Positions 1-10,356 of a DNA stretch of 64,000 nucleotides are shown piece by piece. The notes under the pieces were generated by a model. That model was not told where the DNA came from. It saw nothing but the letters and a program-made list of their open reading frames with translations, and ran no database searches. The DNA is from Xylogone sp. PMI_703. Taxonomy: Eukaryota; Ascomycota; Leotiomycetes. The stretch is taken from positions 3,162,001-3,226,000 of the forward strand of contig JAJTUQ010000002.1 of assembly GCA_021399445.1 (NCBI GenBank), read 5' to 3'. Each line of letters begins with the position of its first letter. The stretch's first letter is position 1. The position numbers and the translations under genes are program-made.

Positions 1-725
1 ACTAATCATAACAGTTTCTCATAGCAAGTTAACCTACCTTGTATATGTCAAGATTCTGATCAATCCAGTTGCTCAGGAGTCTGAAACCTTTCGCATACTT
101 TGCTGTACCAAGATCCTCAGCACGTTCATGAATAGGTTTCCCGTCTCTATCCACGTTAGTGGATTCTTGTCGTAGCATTTGCTCGGTCCGGTTATAGCCT
201 TTCTTGAGCAGATATTCTATAACCTAATATAACATGGAATAAGTCTCAAATACACCTAGAATTAAAAGAGGAAAGACAGAGTCACTCTCTTAGCATCCAT
301 TTTATAACCCTTTTAACGAGCTGGAATAGCGCAAACAAACGAATGCGCTAAAGTAAAAGGAACAACGGTAAATAAATTGAGCCATAGAATGTGATATCGG
401 GGAGCGTAGGATACATTGAAGTACACCTTGACAGAGACATCGTGTAATGTGAACTTCTTGACACACAGATCAACTGCTTACATCGTGATTACTAGCCATC
501 TCGGGCCTTGCGGTTGTAGGCTTAGACATGGCTATAGCGGGGGATAAAATGGGCAAGAAGAGCTGCGATCCAGACTGAATATGAGACGCGTCAACTTACA
601 ATCTGGTTGAGGTTTTGCTGGGACATATTCTGAGCAGGCGGCGGCGGTGCCTGACCTGCCTGTTGCCCCGCCATGCCCCCTGAGGGAGCCGCACCTCCAG
701 CACTCTGCGGCTGGTGGTTCGACAT
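1..725 (-). CDS. TAF5: TFIID/SAGA subunit TAF5, N-terminal part (cut by window edge)
   Basis: Two exons are visible: 725-600 and 223-38, with an intron at 224-599 (GTAAGT donor, TAG acceptor) and a further GTAGGT donor at 37. Together they give the first 104 residues. A Q/P/G-rich leader of about 35 residues runs into NLNQIVIEYLLKKGYNRTE, the LisH-type start of TAF5, and then the beginning of the TAF5 N-terminal domain, ending in SNWIDQNLDIYK. TAF5 is a WD40 scaffold of TFIID, shared with SAGA in yeast. The NTD2 domain and WD40 propeller lie beyond the left edge, so only the start is seen. The ATG at 725 opens the low-complexity leader; an in-frame ATG at 797 would add 24 residues with no family look. 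The 376-nt first intron is long for this genome. The gene is divergent from MED11. Confidence 0.85.
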
Positions 726-1136
726 TCTGCTACTTTCCGTCTTTCGCGCCTTCCAAAGAAATGGCGTTAACAAATAGAGTCTTTCACCGCAATGCAAAAG
801 CCTTCATCATCCCTGTCAGGAATTGTGGACAATATCCAATGGGATAAATATGAGAGAATAGCGTTGATTCTTCAATAAGATAACAAGGTACTATATGATA
901 TGACAGAAATTTGAAAGAAAAAGTATGAAGACTTGAAAGGAGTGTGATAATGATGTCCAGAAAGCGCGCTATGAACCGCTTAAAACCGCGCTAATGCAGG
1001 CTTCCCGCAGAGCCCCAGAATCTGGGGGATCTAGAGACGTCCTGTGCAAAGCCATTAACTTAAAACTCACTCCAATCTGTGATTTTTTCAGCAAAGGCTA
1101 GGAAGTCCAGCGTCGGAATCCTTCAATTTAAGAGAC
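726..1136. promoter_or_regulatory. Shared TAF5/MED11 divergent promoter
   Basis: This gap separates two head-to-head transcription-machinery genes. CCAAT pentamers on the plus strand lie at 836-840 and 1072-1076, the second about 60 bases before the MED11 ATG. No further gene is visible. The assignment as a promoter is inferred from gene orientation. Confidence 0.5.
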
Positions 1137-1767
1137 ATGTCTGCACGAGAAGATGGGGAGTCTTCGACTCCTGGGTTCCGACCCTTTACAAAAGCTGAAC
1201 GGATTCAACAACTCAACGACATTGACAAGGTTGCATAGTCTCACCCTCTTCTACCATATCGGAAGCTTATCAGATGAACAGAGCATTACGCAACTTCTAC
1301 AATCTGCTGGATTAGCTATCAAAACATTATCTGCTGCACAGTCGGCCTCCAGTTCGCCTTCTTCAAGCGATCGTCGGGAAGCTTTTAAGAACGCGTCAAA
1401 CTCTTATTTGAAGACTCTCCAATCGGTAGATGTTAGGCTCAAACGTCAGATATATGGATTAGAAGAAGCAGACATAATACCTGCTGATAAATCAAGTATG
1501 AAAAATAAAGGCGATACGCAAGATTCACAAGCAAGCTCCGGTTTAGGAAAATCGTCGCAGAGCACTTCCGCTGCTACTGCGCACGTCGATGGTGGCCTAG
1601 GGAAACTTGATATTGGATGGTTGAATAGCAGGAGTGGACGGGTGGGTAGAGATATGGAGGCTGAGCTATGGGCAGAGGCTAAGGAATTTCTGGAAAAAGT
1701 GCTGGTTGAACAGCAGAACAGTCGGGGGACGAGCGACCGGGATGAGGATGTGACAATGGGTCTCTAG
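1137..1767 (+). CDS. MED11: Mediator complex subunit Med11
   Basis: Exons 1137-1229 and 1282-1767 encode about 192 residues. The N-terminus reads FRPFTKAERIQQLNDIDK and, after the intron, SITQLLQSAGLAIKTLSAAQ, the helical signature of Med11. This is a small head-module subunit that pairs with Med22 and helps connect Mediator to Pol II and TFIIH. The second half is low-complexity, with an acidic end. The 52-nt intron (1230-1281) joins in phase 0 and restores the family sequence, but its donor GTTGCA is weak. The ATG at 1137 is chosen because it opens the conserved N-terminus; a start at an internal codon after 1153 would lose it. Confidence 0.82.
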
Positions 1768-2096
1768 ATCTTATCTTCAATGGTAAAATTAATCTGGTCA
1801 CATGCTTTGAGAATGCTACATCATTGAAGTGACCTTCTGATAAGATCTACATGGCTAAAACTTGTTAGAATGGACTGCTACTACTTCTAAAGAGTAGATT
1901 GAATGCAGGGCCTCAATTCATTTGAAGATGTAGCAATAGTATTCTGTCTTCATTACGAATAGTAGGCACAGGATAATAGTCGCGCTATATCTGAAATAGG
2001 CTCTGGATCTATTTAATCATGGTCTGTCGTACATCGCATATACTGGGATAACTCTATAATATCTAGAATTTACATAGACACGACGTTGAGTATTTC
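1768..2096. other. Convergent 3' spacer
   Basis: This is an AT-rich tail-to-tail gap between MED11 (+) and the adaptor-accessory-like gene (-). It probably holds both 3' UTRs. I see no gene or repeat. Confidence 0.5.
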
Positions 2097-3857
2097 TCAA
2101 CGGTGTTTCAACTTCTGCTCATGTTCTAGCCAAAAGTTCTTACATGCACGGTGTCCCCAGTGCTCAGTCCACCATTCACCAAAGCTATCTTCAACGGCTA
2201 CATCCACCTTCTCTATTCTCTCTTCTCTTTTCAAACCACAGATCAAACAAGGCTTTGGCGCGGTGAGAGCCCCAGCCTGACCCTTGACATGCATGACTTC
2301 ATTGATATCTGGGATGGTTAAATGCTTTGAAGGATCTTGGATGCTCGAATTTGCAGTTGCTACAGCTGACTTGAGTCGACCTAGCTGCTCTTTCCATATT
2401 CGTACGACGTCCGCTGTTTCTCTATCCTCTCTAGTTGCTTCGGCTTTATCTACTCCAGTTAGTTTCATACCTCCCTTCCCAGCCGCAGAGGCAGGGCCGA
2501 TTTTCATGGCTTGTGAAAGAAAAGTGTCTCGTTTCCATCGGAACTTCCGACCTGCAAGAATACGTGCTGCAACAGTAGCAAGCAAAAGATAACCACGGAG
2601 AAAATCTATCGTAGATGGATCGGCCATTATGCGATTCTTTAACGAGATTGGTTGATTAGAGACGGCTTTGAATAGTTTGGAGTGTGGAAGATCAAAGAGT
2701 GAGCCGAATAAGCTAAGTAAGACTGATGGTGGTGGAATGTTTGTTGGCGGTGGCTCCGGCGTCTTAGAGGAAATCGTGGAAATGGGAGGAGGATCTGAGG
2801 GACGACTTGTAGTAGAGGTGGGTTTTGCTTGGGTCGTATTATTCACGGCCCATGCCCCATCCCAATTCCATGCATCATCATCATCATCGGATGCCATGGC
2901 TGACTCTATTGCTGGAGCTTCAGAACGGGATACAGTAAAATCACTCCAATCATTATCAGTGATCCGACTTCTTTTAGGTAGTTCTACGAGATGAGAAGAA
3001 TTTGATTCAAACCCTTGTCGGTTCTCATACAAATCTGTAGGCTTCTTATATTCTGTGTTTGTGGGCATATTATTTGATGAGGTTCCTCGAGAGGACATCT
3101 TATTTAAACTGGAAACTACGGGTGGATTCGCTGGAGAGCTTGTAACCGGGGTCTTGAAAAACTCATTTGACGAGCGGGTAGAGACTGGGCTCATTGTAAG
3201 ATCTCCAAAGAGGTCATCAAGGGGTTGAGGTACGGGCTGAGGTTGAGGTTGAGGACGAGGTGGAGGTGAAGCGTCCTCGAACTCGCCGAATTCATCATCG
3301 TCCTCTTCTACACCCTCTTCGGTAGCATCAAACAAGACATCACCTAGAGAACTGGAGCCAGCAGTTGCTGAACGTTGAGGCGGTATCCTACTTGAAGAAG
3401 CCTTGGATGGTCCACTGATGCTCCCACTGGCCGAAAACATTTCAAGAGTTGGTCGACGAATCACCTCAGGTTTCGGATCATCGCTATAGATCTGCGGTTC
3501 TTTCTTAATACTTTGCCCGTATAAAGATGGATTGGTAGTACTGGATGGGGGATTAATCGAAACAGAATGCGAGGGAGCTGATGGAGCAGCTTCAAACGAA
3601 CCCCATATATCATCCTGAACTGCCTGCGGTTGTGGTGTAGATGGCGCTCCCTGTAAGCTACTCATAGCCCCCCAAACATCCTGCTTCACTGCTGGTTGTG
3701 ATGTAGGCCATTGTTCAAAGCCACCTCCTAGTAAAGATTGCCCATTTGAAGCGGGACTTTGCGACCCTCCTTGCTGGTTTTGAGTATTCGCGGGAATCTG
3801 CTGTGCCCCCTGGGACTTATAGAAGTTGTCGAACTCAGCGAGGAGGTCGGATGACAT
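2097..3857 (-). CDS. Acidic-phenylalanine motif protein, possible clathrin-adaptor (AP-1) accessory factor
   Basis: A single exon encodes 586 residues, starting MSSDLLAEFDNFYK. The first 400 residues are disordered and rich in Q, P and S. They carry repeated short aromatic-acidic motifs: DVWGAM (60-65), DDIWGSFEA (82-90), DDDEFGEFED (186-195), DDLFGDL (214-220) and, later, DDDAWNWDGAW. The [DE]FG[DE]F type is known from partners of the gamma-adaptin ear and GGA ear, such as aftiphilin and yeast Laa2. The C-terminal 180 residues look folded and end with CLICG, then HWGHRAC, a possible zinc-binding or cysteine cluster, and FWLEHEQKLKHR. I infer a role in AP-1 or endosomal clathrin transport from the motifs only. 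I see no kinase or other enzymatic signature. The coding region is secure; the function is not. Confidence 0.6.
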   Translation of the reverse strand: MSSDLLAEFDNFYKSQGAQQIPANTQNQQGGSQSPASNGQSLLGGGFEQWPTSQPAVKQDVWGAMSSLQGAPSTPQPQAVQDDIWGSFEAAPSAPSHSVSINPPSSTTNPSLYGQSIKKEPQIYSDDPKPEVIRRPTLEMFSASGSISGPSKASSSRIPPQRSATAGSSSLGDVLFDATEEGVEEDDDEFGEFEDASPPPRPQPQPQPVPQPLDDLFGDLTMSPVSTRSSNEFFKTPVTSSPANPPVVSSLNKMSSRGTSSNNMPTNTEYKKPTDLYENRQGFESNSSHLVELPKRSRITDNDWSDFTVSRSEAPAIESAMASDDDDDAWNWDGAWAVNNTTQAKPTSTTSRPSDPPPISTISSKTPEPPPTNIPPPSVLLSLFGSLFDLPHSKLFKAVSNQPISLKNRIMADPSTIDFLRGYLLLATVAARILAGRKFRWKRDTFLSQAMKIGPASAAGKGGMKLTGVDKAEATREDRETADVVRIWKEQLGRLKSAVATANSSIQDPSKHLTIPDINEVMHVKGQAGALTAPKPCLICGLKREERIEKVDVAVEDSFGEWWTEHWGHRACKNFWLEHEQKLKHR

Positions 3858-4291
3858 GATATCGCAGGCTCGAGTGGGTGAATATTTCTCCGCTTATATC
3901 ATCTATATGCTTATAGCACTAGGAGGGGAACATATGATATTGCCAGTGTATCCGGTCGTACTAGAAAAGCACTCGACATCCCATCCGGTCCGGAAACGCT
4001 TGTGGCGATAATATATTCTAGAAACGGAATAACGACGGTCAATTCATGTTCTCTTGCCAGTGTTTATTCACATATAATGCGAAATATCCGAATTGACTTA
4101 CACAACTTTGTTAAATAGTCTGAAGATCTTCAGCAGCTTGGTTGTGGGTGGATATGGGCAAGGCTGAGGCGGAAGATATGTGGGCAGCCGGCGCTAGTCC
4201 CGGCAGTGACACCCATGCGCCGCCAGGTTACAGCACGGTAATCTCACGGCGATCTTGGAAGGCTCTAAGCTTTCGATATCATGAGTTCGGG
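3858..4291. promoter_or_regulatory. Divergent promoter between adaptor-like gene and TBC gene
   Basis: The gap lies between two opposite start codons. An in-frame ATG at 4142 could extend the TBC protein by 50 residues, but the extension shows no conservation that I recognise. Nothing else is visible. Confidence 0.4.
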
Positions 4292-6840
4292 ATGCGTACA
4301 TTAGAAGATTTAAGGTGCCATCTATCTTTTTATTTTACGTACACTCAGCTAATACTCTGAAGAGCACGATGGCAGCTTACGTTGCGGCAAGCTTCCACTT
4401 TAGACGGCCTAAAGAAGGCTGTGAAGTCTGATGGTGATGATAACCCATGCAAGTTGGGCTTTCGATCTGTAGCATGGAAGGCAGGTGTTCTACCCACGTC
4501 TAGTAGTGCCGGCCTCATTGTTGACGCTCTTTGAGATCTTTCTTCTTTTTCAGAATACCGACATCACGGGATGGTCCCGGAGTCTTAGTGATTCAAGGAG
4601 TGCATATACCTCGCTCAGACAGCACTTATTAAGGTATATAGACAACCCTGATGAGCTTGGATCAGATTTTGATCCTCTAAGCGATGACCAGAATGTAAGT
4701 TATTTCCATTACTGGAACATTAATTCTACCACATACTACAATACTCGACGCTTTCGGGCTCGTGGTAAGGTATTAAGTTGATGAAATATTTCAGTCGTCC
4801 TGGAACACTTTGCGTCGGGATGAAGAGATGCGAGCCGAAATCTTCCAGGATATTGAAAGATGCATGCAAGAAGAACCTTTCTTTCGGAGACAGAATATTC
4901 AACGAATGATGCTTGACATTCTATTTGTGTTCTGCAAAATCAACCAGGATGTGGGCTATCGACAAGGAATGCACGAACTTCTCGCCCCAATTATATGGGT
5001 TGTAGAACAAGATGCAATAAAATCAACTGATGATTGCCTGGCCGGTAATAACACCGAATATTCTAATGATCCATTATTAAAGGATATCCTGGACTCTGCC
5101 TATGTCGAGCACGACGCCTTCACTTTGCTCTCCCTTGTCATGAGGTCAGCTAAATCCTTTTATGAACTAGGAGAGCCAGACCCGAGGCCTGGTATGTCAT
5201 CTACAAACACCAGCGGTGGTACTTCCCCTATAGTCGAAAGAAGCAAGAAGATACACGAATTCTACCTTGCAAAAGTTGACCCAGAACTGGCAAGGCACTT
5301 GACAGATATTGAAGTGCTTCCACAAATATTTCTAATGTAAGCCCTTTCTACACAGTACTATAGAACATAAGTTAATTTGACTATAGTCGCTGGATAAGGC
5401 TCCTTTTCGGGAGAGAATTCCCCTTTGATGATTTATTGGGCTTGTGGGATACCCTGTTCTCCGAAGACCCTGAACTTAACCTGGTGGATTTGGTTTGCGT
5501 ATCAATGCTCGTGAGAATTCGTTGGCAACGTAAGCTTCTACTATATCTTTAATATGTGTTGGCAATGCTAATTCTAAACAGTCTTAGAGGCTAACTATTC
5601 GCTTGCCTTGATGTTACTGCTTAAATACCCGTCACCATCGCCCCCACATGCACCTAAGACTTTCGTAGATGATGCCATATATCTTCGTGACAACTTGAGT
5701 CCTTTGGGTGGTGCAGGACTTAATAATAAGTACAGCGAAAGACAAATTACTCTATCTCAGCCAACTACAAGCCCTCCTGTAGCTGAAGAGCGAGTGCTGA
5801 GTCCTATCCAGAGGCTTTCAATATCAAGATCGCCATTATCTGCTCGCTTTTTACAACAACAAGGTGGAGTTGAGGCTTTATTTCAAGGGGCTGCTAAAGG
5901 AGTTTTTGAGCGAGGGGAGAGACTTGGAATAAACCAAGCGGTTCGGGATGCAGTTGGAGAGGTCCGGAAAAATGTGCAATTACAAGTATCAAAGGCACAC
6001 TCAACATCCAAGAGGCATACAAACCACCAGCGATATCAATCGGATGCTTCAATCAGGACCTCTCTCCCTAGTTTACAGAATAGGAACCGGCATTTAGCGA
6101 AGATGCTAGACAATGCAATGGTTGACTTGAGAGCCGCATCTGTTTCAACGGATGAGGAGAAAGAGGTATACCTGAAAGCTATGGACTTGGCAATTTCTAG
6201 GGTGGATTTTGTCAGGGTTTATCTGGAAGATGACTCAATACCCCTGCCACTTGATACAGAAGAACCTGCTACACCGAATCCTGATATAGTAACAGGTGTG
6301 GCATCACCTAGTTCAGCTCAAGAGGATCTTCATGTTCCAGGACTGCAGACGGCTACGCAGCCATTGCAGGAGTCACAAGCCGAGTCTTTAACGACGCCAA
6401 TAGAAAAAGAAAATGCAGAGGACTCGAAGGATTCGGTAGACAGTAGACTTATCTCACCGGATAAGCCTGAGACGAAGTCGAGCAATGATGATTCAACACA
6501 GAGCTCCCGGCAGCCCCATCTTGCAAGGCAGCCGAAAGCACCGGTGCCGACAAGAGCAAGTATTGCGCAGTCTTCATTCGCATGGATGCTAGAACCTGAT
6601 GATTCTTCCAATTCCAGAGTAGGGTCATCAACTTCAAACCCTCCAGCCACGTCCTCACGCCCAGCTAAGCGATCGAACGTCCGCCGAGAGAAGACTGCCT
6701 TTTTATTTGGTGAAATTGAGGAAGATCCCAATAAAAATGGTGCGCGACATCCTTCTCTAGTTGATACCGATGAAGTATTCGACCTTGGGACCATACGAGA
6801 CTCGAGGCTGGAAAGGAAGATGATGCAGGAGGAGAGATGA
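4292..6840 (+). CDS. TBC-domain Rab GTPase-activating protein, TBC1D5 type
   Basis: Six exons are predicted: 4292-4314, 4363-4480, 4536-4694, 4795-5336, 5387-5529 and 5582-6840, giving about 747 residues. The TBC domain fills roughly residues 15-330. The arginine finger motif IFQDIER (Arg122) and the glutamine finger motif YRQGMHELLAP (Gln157) are both intact, so GAP activity is expected. The long first half of the domain and the YRQGMHELLAP stretch resemble TBC1D5, which acts on Rab7 in retromer and autophagy traffic. The C-terminal half is disordered, with a short helical region near LAKMLDNAMVDLRAA. The second intron has no GT donor that keeps the frame. The best join uses AAG|GC at 4481 and TTGAG at 4535, giving SVAWK-IFLLFQN, the family sequence (see findings). 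The ATG at 4292 opens the conserved MRTLEDLRARWQ. Confidence 0.88.
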
Positions 6841-8126
6841 GCAGTCCCGCAGCGTCAGCAGTCATAGCCAGCCAGTACGTAGCGCAATCACATCACGTTA
6901 GTTCGCGCTTCCTCAGGACAGAAGGTGTCGCGAATCGGCAGATAGAAGAGGTTAGGAGGGAAACCATTGGTCTTGCAGCATGACTGCAGCTCCAACAAAG
7001 TCGTGCTGGATGATGACCAAAGACAAATGGGGCAGCGCGAAGCTCTGTTGAGCTTGATGGACCATTGTTGGAGCGTTGCCTGCTAGCGAGACTACTGCAG
7101 CTGCATGCAGCACTGCACTCACAATTGAAGCGACCTCAGAAGCGGCCTCTCTCTCCCCCAGCCTCGTGGCTTTTGTTCCGCATACAGCTTTGCTTTTTCC
7201 AAACATGATATGACATAGTAGTTGGCTAAGGAATCCCGTGCTCTGGGCCAGTTTATGCATCGTGCCAGAGGAGAGACCTGCGCTCCAGAGCCCTTAGCCT
7301 TGAGGATCCTCGCCAGTGCCATTTGACCACCATAATTCGTCGTAAATGCACCGCCAAATCCCACGGCCCAAATATACTGCGGCCGGTGCCGGTGCATGCA
7401 GGCTGACTCCCCGGATCCTCACCAGATGAGCGCACGAAGCTGTGGTGTGTGATTTGTTGAGCGGTGGTGACGAGCAAACAGAGCATAGAGTGACTTGCGA
7501 TTGCTGCTACTGCTTCCGACTCGCTTGCGATCACTCAAGCCCTGGCGAGCCCGCCTGCCCCGCGTTGCCGTTTTGCAAGTCCAGCCGAAAACCTCAGAAG
7601 AAAGCTCTTTCATTCGACCTCTTCCCTCCCCTTCTAACCATCTCCTCTCTCCCTCCACCGTCTCAAATCTACCTGCCTCCCCTTCTCCTACAGCTTCTTT
7701 CGAGGCGCAACCCTTCCCGTTGTCCTTGAGCTCTTCCTCTCTGCATCTCCTTGCCCGATCTACCTTTCCACCTCCGCTCCTCGGCCTAGATCTCCACATC
7801 CACCACCTCTCTACCCACAGTCGCGTCTTGCGCCTTTCTATCATTCCGAACCCCACTCCTCCTCACGCGCTCTCGTGTATACTGTGAGGACCTTTACGGA
7901 TAGTATGTATACAATTTTAGCTTCGTCAGACTCAGAACGCCTTCACTTCGCATTGCCACTCACTAGATCCCACTCAAAGAATTGGTTGTGTGCGCTCAGA
8001 ATTTCTAACTCTATTTTTGCCCAGATCCATCCACTGCTACCCCGCGAAGCTCCGCTTATTTCTTTTTGCGAGTTATCTAGGAATTTCATCTTTAATACTT
8101 CCTCACCAAACAATTTTCCAGTCAAT
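6841..8126. promoter_or_regulatory. Spacer and long pyrimidine-rich leader of the KH gene
   Basis: About 1.3 kb lies between the TBC gene and the KH-protein start. From about 7600 to 7880 the plus strand is rich in CT (CTCCCTCC, CTTCTCC), typical of a strongly transcribed fungal promoter or 5' UTR. The open frames on both strands here are low-complexity products of this bias. An in-frame ATG at 7905 precedes the KH start without a stop between them (see findings). Confidence 0.45.
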
Positions 8127-9283
8127 ATGGCTTCACATCAAGAGGGCACAGCCAATGGTGATGAAGTAATTGGATCCATGGATAGGCTCAATATCGAGGA
8201 GAATGACGGGCGACTTGGCCCCGATGGTGAGCCCTTACCAAAGACCGACGAGGAGTATGCCGATGCGCAACTTACGTTGCGAGCCATTGTCTCTTCCAAG
8301 GAAGCTGGCGTGATCATTGGTAAGGGTGGCAAGAATGTCGCCGACCTACGAGATGAGACTGGCGTGAAAGCAGGCGTCAGTAAAGTCGTTCAGGGCGTAC
8401 ACGATCGCGTGTTAACGATTGCTGGTGGATGCGATGCCATCTCAAAAGCTTATGCGATTGTCGCAAGGGCTCTATTAGAGGGCGCACCGCAGATGGGCAT
8501 GGGAGGAGTTGTGGCAAACAACGGCACCCATCGTAAGTTGCAAACTTGATTCTCTGTAGGTACACTTATACTGATAAGCCTGTTTTAGCTATCAAGCTGT
8601 TAATCTCTCACAATCAAATGGGCACTATCATTGGCAGGCAGGGTCTCAAAATAAAACACATTCAAGACGTGTCAGGCGTTCGAATGGTGGCCCAGAAGGA
8701 GATGCTCCCTCAGTCGACTGAGCGTATTGTGGAAGTTCAGGGCAGCCCAGAGGGTATCCAGAAGGCCGTATGGGAAATCTGCAAGTGCCTAGTGGATGAT
8801 TGGCAGCGGGGCACTGGAACTGTGCTCTATAACCCTGTTGTACGCACACAAACCGGCGGCCCCGGTGGCATTGGCGGCCTTGGTGGCCGTGAGTACAACA
8901 GCTCGCGCGTCATGCGAACCGGCAATGGAGCGGATTTCAGCGAAGGTGCGCGTTCTTACAATCGCCGATCTGACTCTGATGCAGCCGCCCGAGGCCCTCC
9001 TACTCATGATGAGAATGGCGAGGAACTCCAGACTCAAAATATCAGCATTCCATCTGACATGGTTGGCTGTATAATTGGTCGGGGAGGCAGCAAGATCAGT
9101 GAGATCCGTAAAACGTCCGGAGCACGCATTTCCATTGCAAAAGCTGCTCATGACGATACACAGGAACGGATGTTTACCATCACTGGCACGGCTAAGGCAA
9201 ATGAGACGGCTTTGTATCTCCTGTATGAGAACCTTGAGGCCGAGAAAATGCGACGAAGCCAAGGTGGTGTGGCACAGGATTAA
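8127..9283 (+). CDS. Triple-KH-domain RNA-binding protein (PCBP/hnRNP K type; Rnc1/Pbp2/Hek2-like)
   Basis: Exons 8127-8532 and 8589-9283 encode about 366 residues. Three KH domains lie at roughly 47-115, 136-205 and 283-350. Each keeps a GXXG loop: GKGG (65-68), GRQG (151-154) and GRGG (299-302). A Gly/Arg-rich linker separates KH2 and KH3. The architecture matches PCBP-family proteins and the yeast proteins Rnc1 and Pbp2/Hek2, which bind pyrimidine-rich mRNA and control its stability or location. The 56-nt intron (GTAAGT...TTTTAG) splits the codon of the first KH2 residue in phase 1. The ATG at 8127 gives the usual short acidic leader; 74 more codons upstream are open in frame back to an ATG at 7905. 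Which family member is the true orthologue cannot be decided here. Confidence 0.9.
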
Positions 9284-10356
9284 TTTTCACCGGTTTTCAG
9301 TGGACTCATCAACCTTTTTTCTTTTTTTTTGTGTCGGCAAGCTTTGGTATCGGTTCAGCCAGATCTGACTTGCCGCGAGGCTGACATTGGTGCGACAGGT
9401 TTCGTCTGCCAGATTCTCCTTCGTTGTCCGATATTCCTTCTACAAAAGCAACTCCCCTTGGTTCAGCCTTCTTCAATTTTCATTTCATATTGTTCCGGAC
9501 TAGCTAAGCCCAATGGTCATGGGCACTTTGCATGGTGTATTACTCTCACCTGACAGCTTTCCCGTCCACAGTCCCAGTCACCTCTTTGATAACAGACGAC
9601 GCGCTTTCACACTCGACAGCTCGAGACACCGACATCCTGTCTTGGTATCACTCTCTGAATACGACGTCATTCATCGCACGCACGAGAATCGTCCTAATCT
9701 CGGCAATTCATCATGCGGCTATGACCGGAAAATTTCTCTTTACAGTCACGAATTCATGATATGACCACCTCGCACCACTCCAGCACCTGCACGACGCTTC
9801 ATCATACACAAAATCCTCTTCTAACTCGCTCACACTCCCTCTCTCACAAGGCCATCCAGCCTAGTCGACACGCTACATTACCCCTTCTCACACACCCGAT
9901 CTTGATGACACCTTCGGATCTTCAGGAGATGTACTATTAGACAATCGCTGCGAGAAAAGGAATAATGAGTAGTCATACAATCGAACTATCTCTTGTCATG
10001 CATGCAATTTCGTGAGCAGTAATGTGAATCTAGAGAGGATAAGTGAGCCATTTCACGCAATTGACCGTCTCCCTTTGTTCCCACAGCGGTCCAATTAAAG
10101 TGCAGCCCCACGTATGACCCCTTGAACCCCAAGCGAATTGCCATCCATGACCGCCTATATACATCCAAATATAGAAAAGTGCCTTAATTATTATGTTGAA
10201 GCCATCTGGCAACACATCTCACCCATTAATACAGCCTGCTGCCGTTCGCTCTTTAACTTTATTTTATTCGTATCTAAGAATTGATAGAGAATATTCTGCA
10301 AAATCTCATTGTTATATGGCCAAAATACAATAAATTATTCTCTCTGTTTACTTACT
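9284..10356. other. Spacer between KH gene and HUT1-like gene
   Basis: The first few hundred bases after the KH stop are T-rich and likely 3' UTR. The rest is AT-rich and probably holds the promoter of the transporter gene. I see no further gene, tRNA or repeat. Confidence 0.4.

Noticed and set aside
6330..6794. 154-codon minus-strand frame inside the TBC gene
   Set aside because: It is a shadow of the real C-terminal coding exon in the opposite strand.
7419..7887. Overlapping open frames on both strands before the KH gene
   Set aside because: They are low-complexity Ser/Pro/Leu or Arg/Glu/Gly translations of a CT-rich promoter tract.
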